Positions 35,836-46,482 are shown, numbered from the stretch's first letter. The stretch: DNA of 64,000 nt from Agrobacterium sp. a22-2 (GCF_012276985.1 NZ_JAAXMM010000017.1:1-64000); one strand, 5' to 3'. Made by a program: numbers and translations. The notes: generated by a model from the letters alone, not told the origin.

Positions 35836-37239
35836 CTATGCCGTGCGTGCGGCCTGCGTGGCGGAGGCAGGATAAGGCGTTCTCAGCAGCAGCAGGAAGC
35901 CGACGGCGAGAAACAAGATGAGACTTGCCATGCCGGCCCGAGCCGATCCCGACCAGAACGTGATCAGCGAAAAGCTCAAGGTGGCCATGAAGCTCGTGGC
36001 CCGGCCAGATAGTGAATAAAGGCCGAAATAGCGGCCCGCCTCCTCGACGCTGACGCTGCGCGCCAGATAGGAGCGGGACGAGGCCTGGACCGGGCCGAAG
36101 GCAATGCCCACCAGCAATCCATAGAGGATATAGACCTTCTCGGCGACCGTTCCGAAAATGCCACCTGAATCGGCCACCGGAAGCCCCACCAATCCGAACA
36201 GGGTGAAGCCCGGACCTGTCGATATGATTCCGAATGTCGCGACCAGCAGCAGGAAAAGGCTGATCAGAACGGTGATCTTCGAGCCGAGCCGCCGGTCCAC
36301 CGAACCCGCCGCCAGGCATCCGACAATGGCCACGACATTCAGAATGATGCCGTAAATGCCGATTTCCATGGTCGACCAGCCGAACATTGCCGCGGCAAAC
36401 ACACCGCCGAGGATCAGCAGGCCATTGACCCCGTCCTGATAGATCATCCGGCTCAAGAGAAACCGCATGATGCCGGGCCGGTCCTTCAGCCCGACGATCG
36501 TCTGGCCGATTTCCCGCAGACCCGAGCGAACCGACGCAGCCAACGGTTTTCCCGCCCCCATATCGGGCGTGAACAGGAACATCGGCAGGATGAAGACCAG
36601 GTACCAGAGCGCCGAGATCGGTCCGGTTATGCGAGCATCCTCGCCGGCTGCCGGATCAAGCCCGAACAGGGGCGTCATGCCGATCACCGTGCGCCCGGTC
36701 TCAGGGCTTGCCGCCAGAAACAGCACCACAGAGATCAGCACGATCATCCCGCCGAGATAGCCAAGCCCCCAGGCGATGTTGGAGACACGACCGACATTGT
36801 CGCGGTTGACGAGCCTGGTCATCATCGAATCGTTGAAGACGATCGAGAACTCCGCCGAGATCGAAGCGAGAATCATGAAAACAGCGGGATAGATGACCGA
36901 GGAGCCCGGGGCCGCCGTCCACAGCAGGCACAGGCATATGATCTTGATCACGGCGAAGAAAGCGATCCACGGCTTGCGTGGCCCGCTCTCGTCGGCAATC
37001 GAGCCCAGGATCGGCGCCAGGATGGCAATGATCACCGACGAGATCGTGGCGATATTGCTCCACGTGGCCTGCGCGGCAATCGGATCCTCGGTCATCCGGG
37101 ACACGAAGTAGGGTCCGAAGATAAAGGTCGTGACCACCGTGAAGAACGGCTGGGCCGCCCAATCGAAAAACATCCAGCCCCAGATCCCTCTTCGGGACAC
37201 CTGGGGCTGCTCCATTACAGCCGCCTTGCTCTCAATCAC
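35836..37239 (-). CDS. MFS transporter of the UMF1/Atg22-like family
   Basis: This 467-residue membrane protein has about twelve hydrophobic helices. The N-terminus (SRRGIWGWMFFDWAAQPFFT) is the pattern of the UMF1/Atg22-like branch of the major facilitator superfamily. The cytoplasmic loop after helix 2 reads GSIADESGPRKPW. Members of this branch are linked to amino acid efflux in yeast vacuoles; the bacterial substrates are mostly unknown. The start is GTG at 37239 or ATG at 37215; both have plausible binding sites. It follows the glutamate dehydrogenase gene after 42 bases on the same strand and may share its transcript. Confidence 0.82.
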   Translation of the reverse strand: MIESKAAVMEQPQVSRRGIWGWMFFDWAAQPFFTVVTTFIFGPYFVSRMTEDPIAAQATWSNIATISSVIIAILAPILGSIADESGPRKPWIAFFAVIKIICLCLLWTAAPGSSVIYPAVFMILASISAEFSIVFNDSMMTRLVNRDNVGRVSNIAWGLGYLGGMIVLISVVLFLAASPETGRTVIGMTPLFGLDPAAGEDARITGPISALWYLVFILPMFLFTPDMGAGKPLAASVRSGLREIGQTIVGLKDRPGIMRFLLSRMIYQDGVNGLLILGGVFAAAMFGWSTMEIGIYGIILNVVAIVGCLAAGSVDRRLGSKITVLISLFLLLVATFGIISTGPGFTLFGLVGLPVADSGGIFGTVAEKVYILYGLLVGIAFGPVQASSRSYLARSVSVEEAGRYFGLYSLSGRATSFMATLSFSLITFWSGSARAGMASLILFLAVGFLLLLRTPYPASATQAARTA

Positions 37240-37281
37240 CGCCGCTACCTTCCCCTGTCTGTCCCGGGGCAGACAGTGGCA

Positions 37282-40200
37282 TCACGAGCGGTTATGCGCA
37301 ATATCGGTGAGCAGCCCGGCGGCCACCGTGATCCGCGAAAGACTGGGTTCGCCGCCTTCGCTAAGCGCAACCAGTTCGGCTCCCAGCCGGTCGATGCGTA
37401 CGCTGTCTCCGGCGCGCCAGGCCTCGATCGGATTGCGCTCGTTACGGTACTGGGACAGGGCCGCAATGACAATGTCGCGTCGTGCCGCGGCAATCCGGTC
37501 AAGGCTTCGGGTCAGAGCAAGGCTATCGTAGTGATCGCTGGTCATGACGCGCTGTGCCGTTTCCACCAATCGGCCGATCCGGAAGGTTTCCGTCGCCGCA
37601 TGATACCCCTCGGCGGCCCGCGCCAACTTGCTCTCTGTCGTTTGCGCGATCTGCATGATTTCCGGTGCAAGGGCCAGCAGGGACAGGCGAACGACATCAA
37701 GGGCAAGGTCCGCCGGCACGCCGGCTTTCGAAAGCTCCGTCGCCTCTGCCACCACCCGTTCCGACACGCTGTCGGGCGCGACCGAGACGATCAACTGCAG
37801 CAGCGACCGTACCGCCGTATTCAACCTCTCGGCGGCCTCGGCCATCGGACCGCTGGCATTTCCGGTCTCGATCAAGAGCTTCGTCACATCGCAATAGACC
37901 TGGCCGACCTTGGCATAGAGATCGTTCTGGATCTTGCCAGGAATCTTGCCGTCGAGGGCGTCGATCCGGGCCCAGAGACCTGGAAGCTCAAAACCATCGC
38001 GCACCAGCAAAGCGGCCTTGACCACTTCGGACGGCAAGGCGCCCGTGGCATCGCTGACGCTCGCCACGAAGCCCGGACCACCGCGATTGATCACATGATT
38101 GGCAAGAACGGTGGAGATGATTTCGCGATGCAGCCGGTGACCCGAAATTTCGTCCCGATAGTCCTTGCGCATCTTTTCTGGAAAATACTGAAACAGGATC
38201 TGGTGGCAATAGGGATCATCCGGCAGGGTACTATCCACCAGCGCGTCGAAAAGAACGATCTTGGCATAGGACAGCAGAACCCCGATCTCGGGGCGGGTGA
38301 GCGACTTCCCGGACGAATAGCGTTCGGCGATCGCCTGGTCGTCGGGAAGCATCTCGACCTTGCGATTGAGCCGTCCGGCCTTTTCCAGCACATAGATAAG
38401 CCGGCTAAGTTCTTCGCGGTTGCCCGTGCCTTGCCGCTCGCTCAACGAAAGCGCCAACGGCTGCAGATAGTTGTTGCGCAGAACGAGATCCGCCACCTCC
38501 TCGGTCATCTCGACCAGCAGTTTGTCACGCTCGGGGAAGGTGAGTTTGCCGGAGGCAATCGCCGAGGCCAGCGCGATCTTGATATTGACCTCGATATCGG
38601 ACGAATTGACGCCGGCGGAATTGTCGATCGCATCGGAATTGCAGCGTCCACCCTGCAGGGCATAGCCGATACGACCCTTCTGCGTCACGCCGAGATTGGC
38701 GCCCTCCCCGATGACCTTGGCCCGCACTTCGCCTGATGTGATGCGAATCGCGTCGTTAGCACGGTCGCCAACCTCCGCGTCGGTCTCCGTCGCACCCTTG
38801 ATATAGGTGCCGATACCACCGAACCACAGGAGATCGACCGGCGCTTTCAGGATCGCCGTCATGATCTCGAACGGCGTGGCCGTCAGCTTGTCGAGCCCGA
38901 TCGCCTGCGCCGCCTCGGGCGTCAGGGCCACGGACTTCTCAGTGCGGGAAATGATCATGGCACCCTTGGAAAGGGTGGCTCGATCATAGTCTTGCCAGCT
39001 TGAACGGGCCAGGCCAAAAAGTCGGGTCCGCTCGGCGAAGGACCGTTCGATATCAGGCTCGGGATCGATGAAGATATCCCGATGGTCAAACGCGGTGATC
39101 AGGCGGATTTTCTCCGATAGCAGCATGCCATTCCCGAAAACGTCGCCCGACATGTCGCCAACACCGGCAACCGAGAACGGCGTCGTCTGGATATCGATAT
39201 CCATCTCGCGGAAATGCCGCTTCACCGCCTCCCAGGCGCCACGGGCGGTGATGCCCATCTTCTTGTGGTCGTAGCCGGCCGAACCGCCCGAGGCAAAGGC
39301 ATCGTCCAGCCAGAAGCCGGCATCCCGCGCCAACCCATTGGCAGTATCGGAAAACGTCGCGGTGCCCTTGTCCGCCGCCACGACGAAATACGGATCGTCG
39401 CCATCCAGCCGGATCGTTTCCGGTGGCGGCACGATCGCGCTGTCGCGGATATTGTCGGTGATCGACAGCAGGGTGCGGATATAGGTCTTGTAGGCCTCCT
39501 TGCCGGCGTTCAGATAGTCCTCGCGGCTGCCGCCACTTGGCAATTGCTTGGGGTAGAACCCGCCCTTGGCACCGACCGGCACGATCACGGCGTTCTTGAC
39601 CTGCTGCGCCTTGACCAGCCCCAGCACTTCGGTGCGGTAATCCTGCGCCCGGTCCGACCAACGCAGACCCCCGCGAGCCACCTTGCCGAAGCGCAGATGA
39701 ATGCCCTCGACCTCGACGCCATAGACGAAGATTTCCCGGAATGGCCTTGGTTCCGGCAATCCCTCGACGAGCTGTGGATCGAACTTGAAGGCCAGCATCG
39801 GCCGGGCCGCCGTGACAGCCTGTTTCTGGAAGTAGTTTGTCCTGAGCGTCGCGTCGATGCTGTTGACGTAGCGGCGCAGGATACGGTCCTCGTCAAGACT
39901 CGGAACGCCCGCCAGCGCGGCCTCGATCTCCTTGTGCCCATCGGCCAGCCGCCGTGCCCGGCTTTTGTCCGTAAGGGCCGGATCGAAGGAGGCCTCGAAC
40001 AGGCGAAGAAGAGCGGCGGCGATCGCCGGATACTTGTTCAGCGTATCGGCGATGTAGCTCTGCGAATAGACGACGCCGCATTGCCGCAGATAGGCCGCAT
40101 AGGCTCTGAGCACGGTGACCTGGCGAGCCGTCAGGCCGGCGCCAAGCACCAGGCGATTGAATGCATCATTATCGACGCGACCCGAAAAGGAATCGAGAAA

Positions 40201-42057
40201 TGCCTCTTCGACAAGGGCACCCTGGGCGTCGAGACGGAACGCCTGACCGCCCTGGACCTGCAATTCCATGTCGTGAAGCACGAGTTCCCTAAGCGTTCCG
40301 TCGTCGGCCGGAACCTCGATGTCGAAGGTTCGCTCGCTGATGACGCTGAAGCCAAGGTTTTCCAGCAGTGGCACCCGGCGGGACAGCGGCAGATGCGCGC
40401 CGCGATGGAAGACCTTGAGGTAAAGGGCACTGCCTTCATCCATGGCCTGTTCGTGAAACGCAATGCTGATCGTTTCTCCGTTCAGGCACGCTTCGATATG
40501 GGCAAGGTCGGCAACAGCCTCTTCGGCGGCGAAGGCTTCCTGATAGGCGCTGCTGACGACGAGCTGCGGGGCAGACGGACCGGCCAGCGCGGTGAACCGG
40601 TCTTCCCATCGGGTGGTGATCTGCCGCACGGCATCTTCGAGACGCGACTGCGCAATTCGGGGCGTCTTGCCTTCGGAACGGCCGATGATGAAATGAACAC
40701 GCGCCACGCCGCCTTCAGGGAAGGCCGGATAATAGGCAGACACATGACCATCATAGACTGAGGTGAAGTAGGCGCCGATCTTCTCGCGAACGGCAGAATT
40801 GTAGTCCTCGCGCGGCACGTAGACGATCAACGATACGAAGCGGTCAAAATGATCGATACGCGGCAGCACGCGAACGCGCGGGCGTTCGGTCAGGTCAAGG
40901 ATCTGCTCGCAGAACTTGGCGAAAATCTCCGCATCGATCTGAAAAAGGTCGTCGCGCGGATAGGATTCCAGGGTGTTCTGCAGAATGCGCCCGGAATGGC
41001 TGAGAGGGTCAAAGCCGAAGTGATTGACCACCTTGTCAATCTTGGCGCGCAGCAGCGGAATGTGATTGACCGACCGCGTATAGGCGGTCGCCGTGAACAG
41101 GCCGACGATTCTCAGTTCCCCGATGACTCGACCGTCCGCATCGAACCGCTTGACGCCGATATAATCCATGTAGGCCCGTCGATGCACGACGGATTTGACG
41201 TTAGCCTTGGTGACGATCAGGTAGTCCGGCCCCTGCAGGAAGGCGAGGATCTCCGGCGTCGTGGTCACCGCATGGCGGCCTTGGCGCAGCACGAGCACAT
41301 CAGGGTCGGACAATATGCCCAGGCCGCGGCCCTTGCCCCGTTCCACCTGCGCATCGGCACCTTCGCCGGTATAGGTATAGTCCCGCATGCCAAGGAAGGT
41401 GAAATTGTCATTTCGCAGCCATTCCAGGAAGGCAATCGCCTCGTCGCGATCGGCCTTGCGTCGGGAAGCTGGCTGTGCGGCCAGCTCTTCAAGCGCTTTG
41501 TCGAGAACAGAAAGCATCGGCTTCCAGTCGGTCGATGCGACCTCGACCTGGGCGAGAACGGCTTCCAGTCGGCCGATCAGAGCGACAGCCTGTGTTTCCG
41601 ACAACGCCGACAGGTGCAGCTGGATATAGCTGACCCGGTGCTTCGCCTTGGCATTCTTGTCAGCCAACGTCCACTCGGCCTTGCCGCTGGTCAGGATCGG
41701 GTGAACCGCCAGGAAAATGTCGCGATACTGGCTGGTGACCTCACCCATCACGGAATCGTAAAGAAACGGCTTGTTGCGGTCGACGATCGACAGCACGCTA
41801 ACGGCTGCACCGTTCTGCTCGATGCCTTCGACCGTGTCGATGGTGATATGCGCGGACTTGCCGTCCCAGGCTCTCAGATCGATGGCCGCACGGGCCGCGG
41901 CACGGGCAAGCATCTCGGGTGTGTAGATATCAAGGTCATCCTCGCTGGCACGCCCAAACAGCGCAAACGGTTCGACGAGCACCTTGCCTTGTGCCGCAGC
42001 GATTGCCGCTGCCTGCTCGAACTGCTTTTCCCGCTTTGATTTTCTGTTTGTGACCAT
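37282..42057 (-). CDS. gdhZ: NAD-specific glutamate dehydrogenase, 180-kDa class
   Basis: This enzyme deaminates glutamate to 2-oxoglutarate with NAD, feeding amino acid carbon into the TCA cycle. The 1591-residue chain matches the large bacterial GDH class. A long N-terminal regulatory region (about 1-700) with ACT-like parts precedes the catalytic core, where GGLRWSDRAQDYRTEVLGLVK and VPVGAKGGF carry the active-site lysines. A helical C-terminal domain follows. The frame is open upstream, but the ATG at 42057 has a GGGGGGAT site and gives the family's usual N-terminus. Caulobacter names it gdhZ, Pseudomonas gdhB. Its neighbour is a pyridoxal kinase gene on the other strand. Confidence 0.96.
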   Translation of the reverse strand: MVTNRKSKREKQFEQAAAIAAAQGKVLVEPFALFGRASEDDLDIYTPEMLARAAARAAIDLRAWDGKSAHITIDTVEGIEQNGAAVSVLSIVDRNKPFLYDSVMGEVTSQYRDIFLAVHPILTSGKAEWTLADKNAKAKHRVSYIQLHLSALSETQAVALIGRLEAVLAQVEVASTDWKPMLSVLDKALEELAAQPASRRKADRDEAIAFLEWLRNDNFTFLGMRDYTYTGEGADAQVERGKGRGLGILSDPDVLVLRQGRHAVTTTPEILAFLQGPDYLIVTKANVKSVVHRRAYMDYIGVKRFDADGRVIGELRIVGLFTATAYTRSVNHIPLLRAKIDKVVNHFGFDPLSHSGRILQNTLESYPRDDLFQIDAEIFAKFCEQILDLTERPRVRVLPRIDHFDRFVSLIVYVPREDYNSAVREKIGAYFTSVYDGHVSAYYPAFPEGGVARVHFIIGRSEGKTPRIAQSRLEDAVRQITTRWEDRFTALAGPSAPQLVVSSAYQEAFAAEEAVADLAHIEACLNGETISIAFHEQAMDEGSALYLKVFHRGAHLPLSRRVPLLENLGFSVISERTFDIEVPADDGTLRELVLHDMELQVQGGQAFRLDAQGALVEEAFLDSFSGRVDNDAFNRLVLGAGLTARQVTVLRAYAAYLRQCGVVYSQSYIADTLNKYPAIAAALLRLFEASFDPALTDKSRARRLADGHKEIEAALAGVPSLDEDRILRRYVNSIDATLRTNYFQKQAVTAARPMLAFKFDPQLVEGLPEPRPFREIFVYGVEVEGIHLRFGKVARGGLRWSDRAQDYRTEVLGLVKAQQVKNAVIVPVGAKGGFYPKQLPSGGSREDYLNAGKEAYKTYIRTLLSITDNIRDSAIVPPPETIRLDGDDPYFVVAADKGTATFSDTANGLARDAGFWLDDAFASGGSAGYDHKKMGITARGAWEAVKRHFREMDIDIQTTPFSVAGVGDMSGDVFGNGMLLSEKIRLITAFDHRDIFIDPEPDIERSFAERTRLFGLARSSWQDYDRATLSKGAMIISRTEKSVALTPEAAQAIGLDKLTATPFEIMTAILKAPVDLLWFGGIGTYIKGATETDAEVGDRANDAIRITSGEVRAKVIGEGANLGVTQKGRIGYALQGGRCNSDAIDNSAGVNSSDIEVNIKIALASAIASGKLTFPERDKLLVEMTEEVADLVLRNNYLQPLALSLSERQGTGNREELSRLIYVLEKAGRLNRKVEMLPDDQAIAERYSSGKSLTRPEIGVLLSYAKIVLFDALVDSTLPDDPYCHQILFQYFPEKMRKDYRDEISGHRLHREIISTVLANHVINRGGPGFVASVSDATGALPSEVVKAALLVRDGFELPGLWARIDALDGKIPGKIQNDLYAKVGQVYCDVTKLLIETGNASGPMAEAAERLNTAVRSLLQLIVSVAPDSVSERVVAEATELSKAGVPADLALDVVRLSLLALAPEIMQIAQTTESKLARAAEGYHAATETFRIGRLVETAQRVMTSDHYDSLALTRSLDRIAAARRDIVIAALSQYRNERNPIEAWRAGDSVRIDRLGAELVALSEGGEPSLSRITVAAGLLTDIAHNRS

Positions 42058-42306
42058 GATGGATCCCCCCGTTCGATTCCATGAGCAAGCTGCGCAACAA
42101 TCGTTGCAGAAAAGTGTATTAAGCTCAAATATTGACAGGCATGTTGCTCTTTTCGTGTCTGCTTCGGCAGAAGCACACAATTATTACCGATCACGCATCC
42201 GGTAGCCGACGCCACGGGTCCTGAACAACGCCGTTGTTGACAGCCTGCCCCGAAAAGGATGATCAACGCCCAAGCGATAAAATTCGAAGCATTGGATCGG
42301 GTTAGC

Positions 42307-43188
42307 ATGTCAGAGAATTCGGCGGGAGCCGTCATCGTCATTTCCAGTCATGTCGTTCGCGGCTCCGTCGGCAATCGCGCCGCAGTATTTGCTCTTGAGG
42401 CGCTGGGCTTTCCTGTCTGGGCACTGCCGACGGTCGTGCTACCCTGGCATCCGGGACACGGTCCCTCGACCCGCATGACCTTTCCCGATGACGATTTCGA
42501 ACGGGTCATCGATGATCTAATCCGCGCACCGTGGCTTTCCGAGGTCAAGGGCGTTCTGACCGGTTATTTCGGCAGTGCCGCTCAGCCGAAAGCCGTAGCT
42601 CGCCTGATCGCGGCCCTGCGGGAACACAATCCCGAACTCACCTATGTCTGCGATCCCGTGATCGGCGACCTGGGTGGGCTCTATGTTCCGGAGGCAACAG
42701 CCACGGCGATCCGCGATTGCCTGATACCGCTGGCGACCATCGCAACGCCCAACCGGTACGAACTCGCCTGGATGGCCGGCAGCGAACTCCTCGACAACAA
42801 TATGATCATGCAGGCGGCCCTGTCGCTCGGACCGCCGCGCGTTCTGGTCACCTCCGCTGTACCGATGATGAGCGGCGGCACGGGCAATCTGCTGCTGTCG
42901 GGTCGGCACGCCCTGCTCTCCGAGCATCGGCTGGTCGACGATCCGCCCAACGGGCTCGGAGACTTGATCGCCGCTCTGTTTCTTGGCCGGCTGCTGGCCG
43001 GTATCGATGAGGAAAAGGCGCTGCAGCTGGCGACCGCCAGCGTTTTCGAGATCTTGGCGCGCACCAAGAAAAGAGGCAGCGACGAGCTGACACTGGAGCG
43101 CGATCAGTCGAGTCTCCTCACCCCGATGGCGCTGGTCCATATGCGCCGGCTGATGCATCCGGCACAAAGGCCGAAGCGCCCTTCGTGA
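42307..43188 (+). CDS. pdxY: Pyridoxal kinase PdxY
   Basis: This kinase phosphorylates pyridoxal to pyridoxal 5'-phosphate in the B6 salvage route. The 293-residue product has the ribokinase-type fold: ISSHVVRGSVGNRAAVFALEALGF at the N-terminus, VCDPVIGDLGGLYVPE in the middle, TPNRYELAWMAG, and a phosphate-binding segment NGLGDLIAALF where most kinases have GxGD. The ATG at 42307 is chosen because the upstream ATG at 42259 has its GGA directly against the codon. The carbonic anhydrase gene starts 45 bases after the stop on the same strand. Confidence 0.9.
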   Translation: MSENSAGAVIVISSHVVRGSVGNRAAVFALEALGFPVWALPTVVLPWHPGHGPSTRMTFPDDDFERVIDDLIRAPWLSEVKGVLTGYFGSAAQPKAVARLIAALREHNPELTYVCDPVIGDLGGLYVPEATATAIRDCLIPLATIATPNRYELAWMAGSELLDNNMIMQAALSLGPPRVLVTSAVPMMSGGTGNLLLSGRHALLSEHRLVDDPPNGLGDLIAALFLGRLLAGIDEEKALQLATASVFEILARTKKRGSDELTLERDQSSLLTPMALVHMRRLMHPAQRPKRPS

Positions 43189-43233
43189 AAGGAGAGTGTT
43201 GCCAACCGTACTGCGGCGCGGTAATCCAATGGC

Positions 43234-43875
43234 ATGCAGCGTTTTCCGAGCTCCCTTCTCGCGGGTTACCGCAATTTCATGGACGGTCGCTATAGCGACG
43301 AGCGAGAACGCTATCGCGCTCTCGCCGAACAGGGTCAAAAACCCCATACCATGGTCGTCGCGTGCTGCGATTCCCGCTCGGCGCCTGAGACCATTTTCGA
43401 CTGCGGGCCCGGCGAACTCTTCGTCGTGCGCAATGTCGCCAACATGGTGCCGCCTTATGAACCGGACGGCCAATATCATTCGACATCGGCGGCACTGGAA
43501 TTCGCCGTTCAGTCGTTGCGGGTGCGCGACATCATCGTCATGGGCCATGGCCGTTGCGGAGGCATTCGCGCCGCGCTTGACCCCAATGCCGAGCCCCTGT
43601 CGCCCGGCGATTTCATCGGCAAATGGATGGGCCTGGTGAAGCCGGCAGCCGAACAGATCCAGAGCAATCTGGTCATGACCGACGCCGAGCGCCAGACAGC
43701 GCTGGAACGCATCTCCATTCGCAACTCGATCATCAATCTGCGCACCTTCCCCTGTGTGAGGATTTTGGAAGAACGCGGCAAGCTGCAGATTCACGGGGCA
43801 TGGTTTGACATTTCCAACGGCGAACTGTGGATCATGGACAGCAATACCCGCGATTTCACCCGCCTCGAAGCCTGA
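43234..43875 (+). CDS. Beta-class carbonic anhydrase
   Basis: This 213-residue zinc enzyme converts CO2 and water to bicarbonate. All zinc-site residues are present: C45, D46 and R48 in CCDSRSAPE, and H105 and C108 in GHGRCGG. The beta-class core pattern FVVRNVANMVPP and the ending WFDISNGELWIMD are also seen. It lies 45 bases after pdxY. Bicarbonate supply would help carboxylases such as the pyruvate carboxylase encoded in this window, but nothing in the sequence links them directly. Confidence 0.95.
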   Translation: MQRFPSSLLAGYRNFMDGRYSDERERYRALAEQGQKPHTMVVACCDSRSAPETIFDCGPGELFVVRNVANMVPPYEPDGQYHSTSAALEFAVQSLRVRDIIVMGHGRCGGIRAALDPNAEPLSPGDFIGKWMGLVKPAAEQIQSNLVMTDAERQTALERISIRNSIINLRTFPCVRILEERGKLQIHGAWFDISNGELWIMDSNTRDFTRLEA

Positions 43876-43979
43876 GCACGACGCGCTGAAAGTCGCCTAA
43901 TTTAGGAATTATTCAGATTGATCTTCTATGATTTTCGAGCGCGGCGACATTCCGCGGCCTCGAGGCGGAAGAGCGCTGA

Positions 43980-45575
43980 ATGAGCTTTGGCACGATCAGA
44001 CGGGTGGTAATGGCAGCGCTGATCCTGCCCTCGGTCGTAATGGCTTTCGAGGCGACCTTCCTGCTACGCCTTTACTACGCGGAATACCGCAAGCTCGAGA
44101 TCGGCAAGCACCACGCCTATTTAGTATTTGCCGCAGCCAAGATTGCCTCGCAGACGATGCCGGCTGAAGCTCGGGCAACGATTCTTTATCTGGAAGATCC
44201 AAGCCCGCCGAATCGTCAGGCCCTGCAACAGGCACGGACGGCACTTGATGAAGAGATACGGGCCTTTCCCAAGCTCACCACCGATTACCTTGCCGATCAT
44301 CCTGCCAACGTCCCGGACCTCGGGCGGATGCAGACGGCAATCGACGCCATGCTGCGCCAACGTCGCGCCGTCGATACCTCACGTCTTTCCGCCGCCAACA
44401 TAGACGGCGTATTCAAGTCCGCCTCCCAAGCCTATCTGCATATAGTCAACGACGTCAGGTCTGATATCGACGATATCTCATTGCTGGAAGACCTTCATCT
44501 CCTGATGAGCCTCCTTGACATCAACGAAGCGGGGCTGGAACTGGCCTTCTACGGCGCTCTGCTGTTCGCCGGCGAAAGCCTGACGACGGAGCAGACGACT
44601 GCACTGGAGCGAGCGAGCGTCATGCACAAGGCCGGGCCAGCTCAACTCCTGCGCTCAATCGACAACCCGCGGGTCAGGGCCTTGATCGAATTCGACCGTT
44701 CGAGCGAAGGCCGCTGGTTGGATGACGCGATAACATCGATCAACAGGAGCGCCGCGAGCCCGGCCACGACCTCCGTGCAAACCTGGGACAGTATCCAGGA
44801 CGCCCGCACCGAACTCTGGCAACAGACCATTTCCGGCTTGATCGCAGATATCCGGCAGCACGGGGATGAACTTGCCGATCGGGCACGCCGGCAATTGATG
44901 GTGCTATCCGGGATCGTTGCCACGCTGACCATCTTGACTACGGCGATCATTCTTCTGGCCATGAAGGGTATGATGCTGATCGGCCAAATCAGACGCGAAC
45001 GGGAGTCAATGATCCTCGAACTGCGCGATGCCGCCCAGACCGATCTTCTGACCGGATTGTACAATCGGCGCGGCTTTCAGTCCGCGGCCTCCGCTCTCCT
45101 GCACCAGGCCTCAGCAAACCACGACTGGGTGTCGGCCGTCCTCTTCGATCTGGATCACTTCAAGCAAGTCAACGACACCTATGGCCACGATGCCGGCGAT
45201 GTCGTCCTGCGTGCAGTCGCCACAATCGCCCGGACGAATTTCCGCCCGTTCGATCTGCTGGTGCGCCATGGGGGCGAGGAATTCCTAGCTCTGCTCCCGG
45301 GCAGTTCCACCGAAGAAGCTGTCACTGTAGCCGAAAAGGTACGCCAGGCGATCGAGAGTGCCGAAATGAAACTGCCCGACGGCACCACGTTGCGCGTCAC
45401 GTCAAGCTTCGGATGTGCCGGCATGAGCGCACCGGCCCACCAGGATCTCTTGACGGAACTGTTGAAAAGAGCCGATCTGGCACTCTATGCGGCAAAATCT
45501 TCCGGCCGCAATTGCGTTGTCGTGGACGCTGAAACCGCGTCCAATACGGAAAGCCCCGACATCAAAACGGCCTGA
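43980..45575 (+). CDS. Membrane-bound diguanylate cyclase (GGDEF)
   Basis: This 531-residue protein makes the second messenger cyclic di-GMP. An N-terminal helix (about 8-30) and a second one at about 310-332 enclose a helical, presumably periplasmic sensor region without a domain I recognise. The C-terminal GGDEF domain has DLTGLYNRRGF at its start, FDLDHFKQVNDTYGH, and the active-site GGEEF (431-435). The inhibitory site RxxD is kept as RPFD (422-425), five residues before GGEEF, so product feedback is likely. No EAL domain is present. It is transcribed alone, with GGCGGAAGAG before the ATG. Confidence 0.93.
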   Translation: MSFGTIRRVVMAALILPSVVMAFEATFLLRLYYAEYRKLEIGKHHAYLVFAAAKIASQTMPAEARATILYLEDPSPPNRQALQQARTALDEEIRAFPKLTTDYLADHPANVPDLGRMQTAIDAMLRQRRAVDTSRLSAANIDGVFKSASQAYLHIVNDVRSDIDDISLLEDLHLLMSLLDINEAGLELAFYGALLFAGESLTTEQTTALERASVMHKAGPAQLLRSIDNPRVRALIEFDRSSEGRWLDDAITSINRSAASPATTSVQTWDSIQDARTELWQQTISGLIADIRQHGDELADRARRQLMVLSGIVATLTILTTAIILLAMKGMMLIGQIRRERESMILELRDAAQTDLLTGLYNRRGFQSAASALLHQASANHDWVSAVLFDLDHFKQVNDTYGHDAGDVVLRAVATIARTNFRPFDLLVRHGGEEFLALLPGSSTEEAVTVAEKVRQAIESAEMKLPDGTTLRVTSSFGCAGMSAPAHQDLLTELLKRADLALYAAKSSGRNCVVVDAETASNTESPDIKTA

Positions 45576-45666
45576 TTTCTCCCCGAACGGACAATGCTGA
45601 GGACAGGCGTTCCCCCCAGGTAGCCCGGCTCGCTGCCGAAGCACCAAGCCGTAAGCGATATCCGGA

Positions 45667-46482
45667 TTACTCGTCGATCCGTGCACCGATATGGGCGATG
45701 GCCTTCTGATAGACTGTCGCGGCATTCCACTGGCTAAGCGCCGCGAAATTCGGCTCGCCGGGCTGATATCCAGCCCCGGCCCGCCAGCCACTGCCCCTCA
45801 GGAAATTCGCCGTCGAGGCCAGCGCATCGGCCTTCGAATGAACCAGATCGATGCGGCGGTCGCCGTCGCCGTCTACGCCGAACTTGACGACATTGCGCGG
45901 CAGGAACTGCGTCTGGCCAATTTCGCCATGGGCAGCGCCGCGCGCCGTGGTGCTCAGCGAATTGTTGGCGACCAGTTGCAGGGCGGCATAGAGCTGATCG
46001 GTGAAATAGTCGCTGCGACGGCAGTCATAGGCAAGCGTTGCAACCGCCGAAAGCGTGTGTTCATTGCCGAGAAATCCGCCGAACCCGGTTTCCATGCCCC
46101 AGATGGCCAGCAATGGCCCGGCCGGCACGCCGTATTTCTGTTCGATCTTGGACAGCAACGCGGCATTGTTCTTCTTCATGCCCTTGCCGCGGGAGATGAT
46201 CGCATTGCCGCCGCGCTTCTGCATGAACTGCTCGAAAGACAGCTTGAAGCTCTTCTGTCCCCGGTCGGCCCGGATGGTGGCGGTATTGTAGGATACGCCC
46301 GAAAAGGCCTTGTTGAGAACGCCCGCGCTGACGCCATTGCCGGCAGCCTCGGACTTGAACTCATCGACCCAACTCGCAAAACCTGCGGAGGTATTTCCAC
46401 ACTGCGCCGCATTCGCGGTGTTGGCGCCCGCATAGGCTGCCGTCACAAGACATGCCGTGGTCAGTAACTTCGCAAGTCGCAT
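45667..46482 (-). CDS. Lytic murein transglycosylase, MltB-like
   Basis: This 271-residue periplasmic enzyme cuts the glycan strands of peptidoglycan to make anhydro-muropeptides. The signal peptide ends near ANAAQC (about 26); the Cys there is not in a clear lipobox, so the protein is probably soluble. The catalytic Glu is E131 in IWGMETGFGGF. The SLT_2/MltB signature GEIGQTQFLPRNVVKFGVDGDGDRRID follows at about 185-212. The frame is open to 46560, but the ATG at 46482 has GAGGA at a good distance and starts the signal peptide. It is convergent with the diguanylate cyclase gene. Confidence 0.92.
   Translation of the reverse strand: MRLAKLLTTACLVTAAYAGANTANAAQCGNTSAGFASWVDEFKSEAAGNGVSAGVLNKAFSGVSYNTATIRADRGQKSFKLSFEQFMQKRGGNAIISRGKGMKKNNAALLSKIEQKYGVPAGPLLAIWGMETGFGGFLGNEHTLSAVATLAYDCRRSDYFTDQLYAALQLVANNSLSTTARGAAHGEIGQTQFLPRNVVKFGVDGDGDRRIDLVHSKADALASTANFLRGSGWRAGAGYQPGEPNFAALSQWNAATVYQKAIAHIGARIDE

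Noticed and set aside
42094..42107. GCAAC-AATC-GTTGC palindrome in the glutamate dehydrogenase leader as an operator
   Set aside because: Five-base arms are too short to separate from chance.
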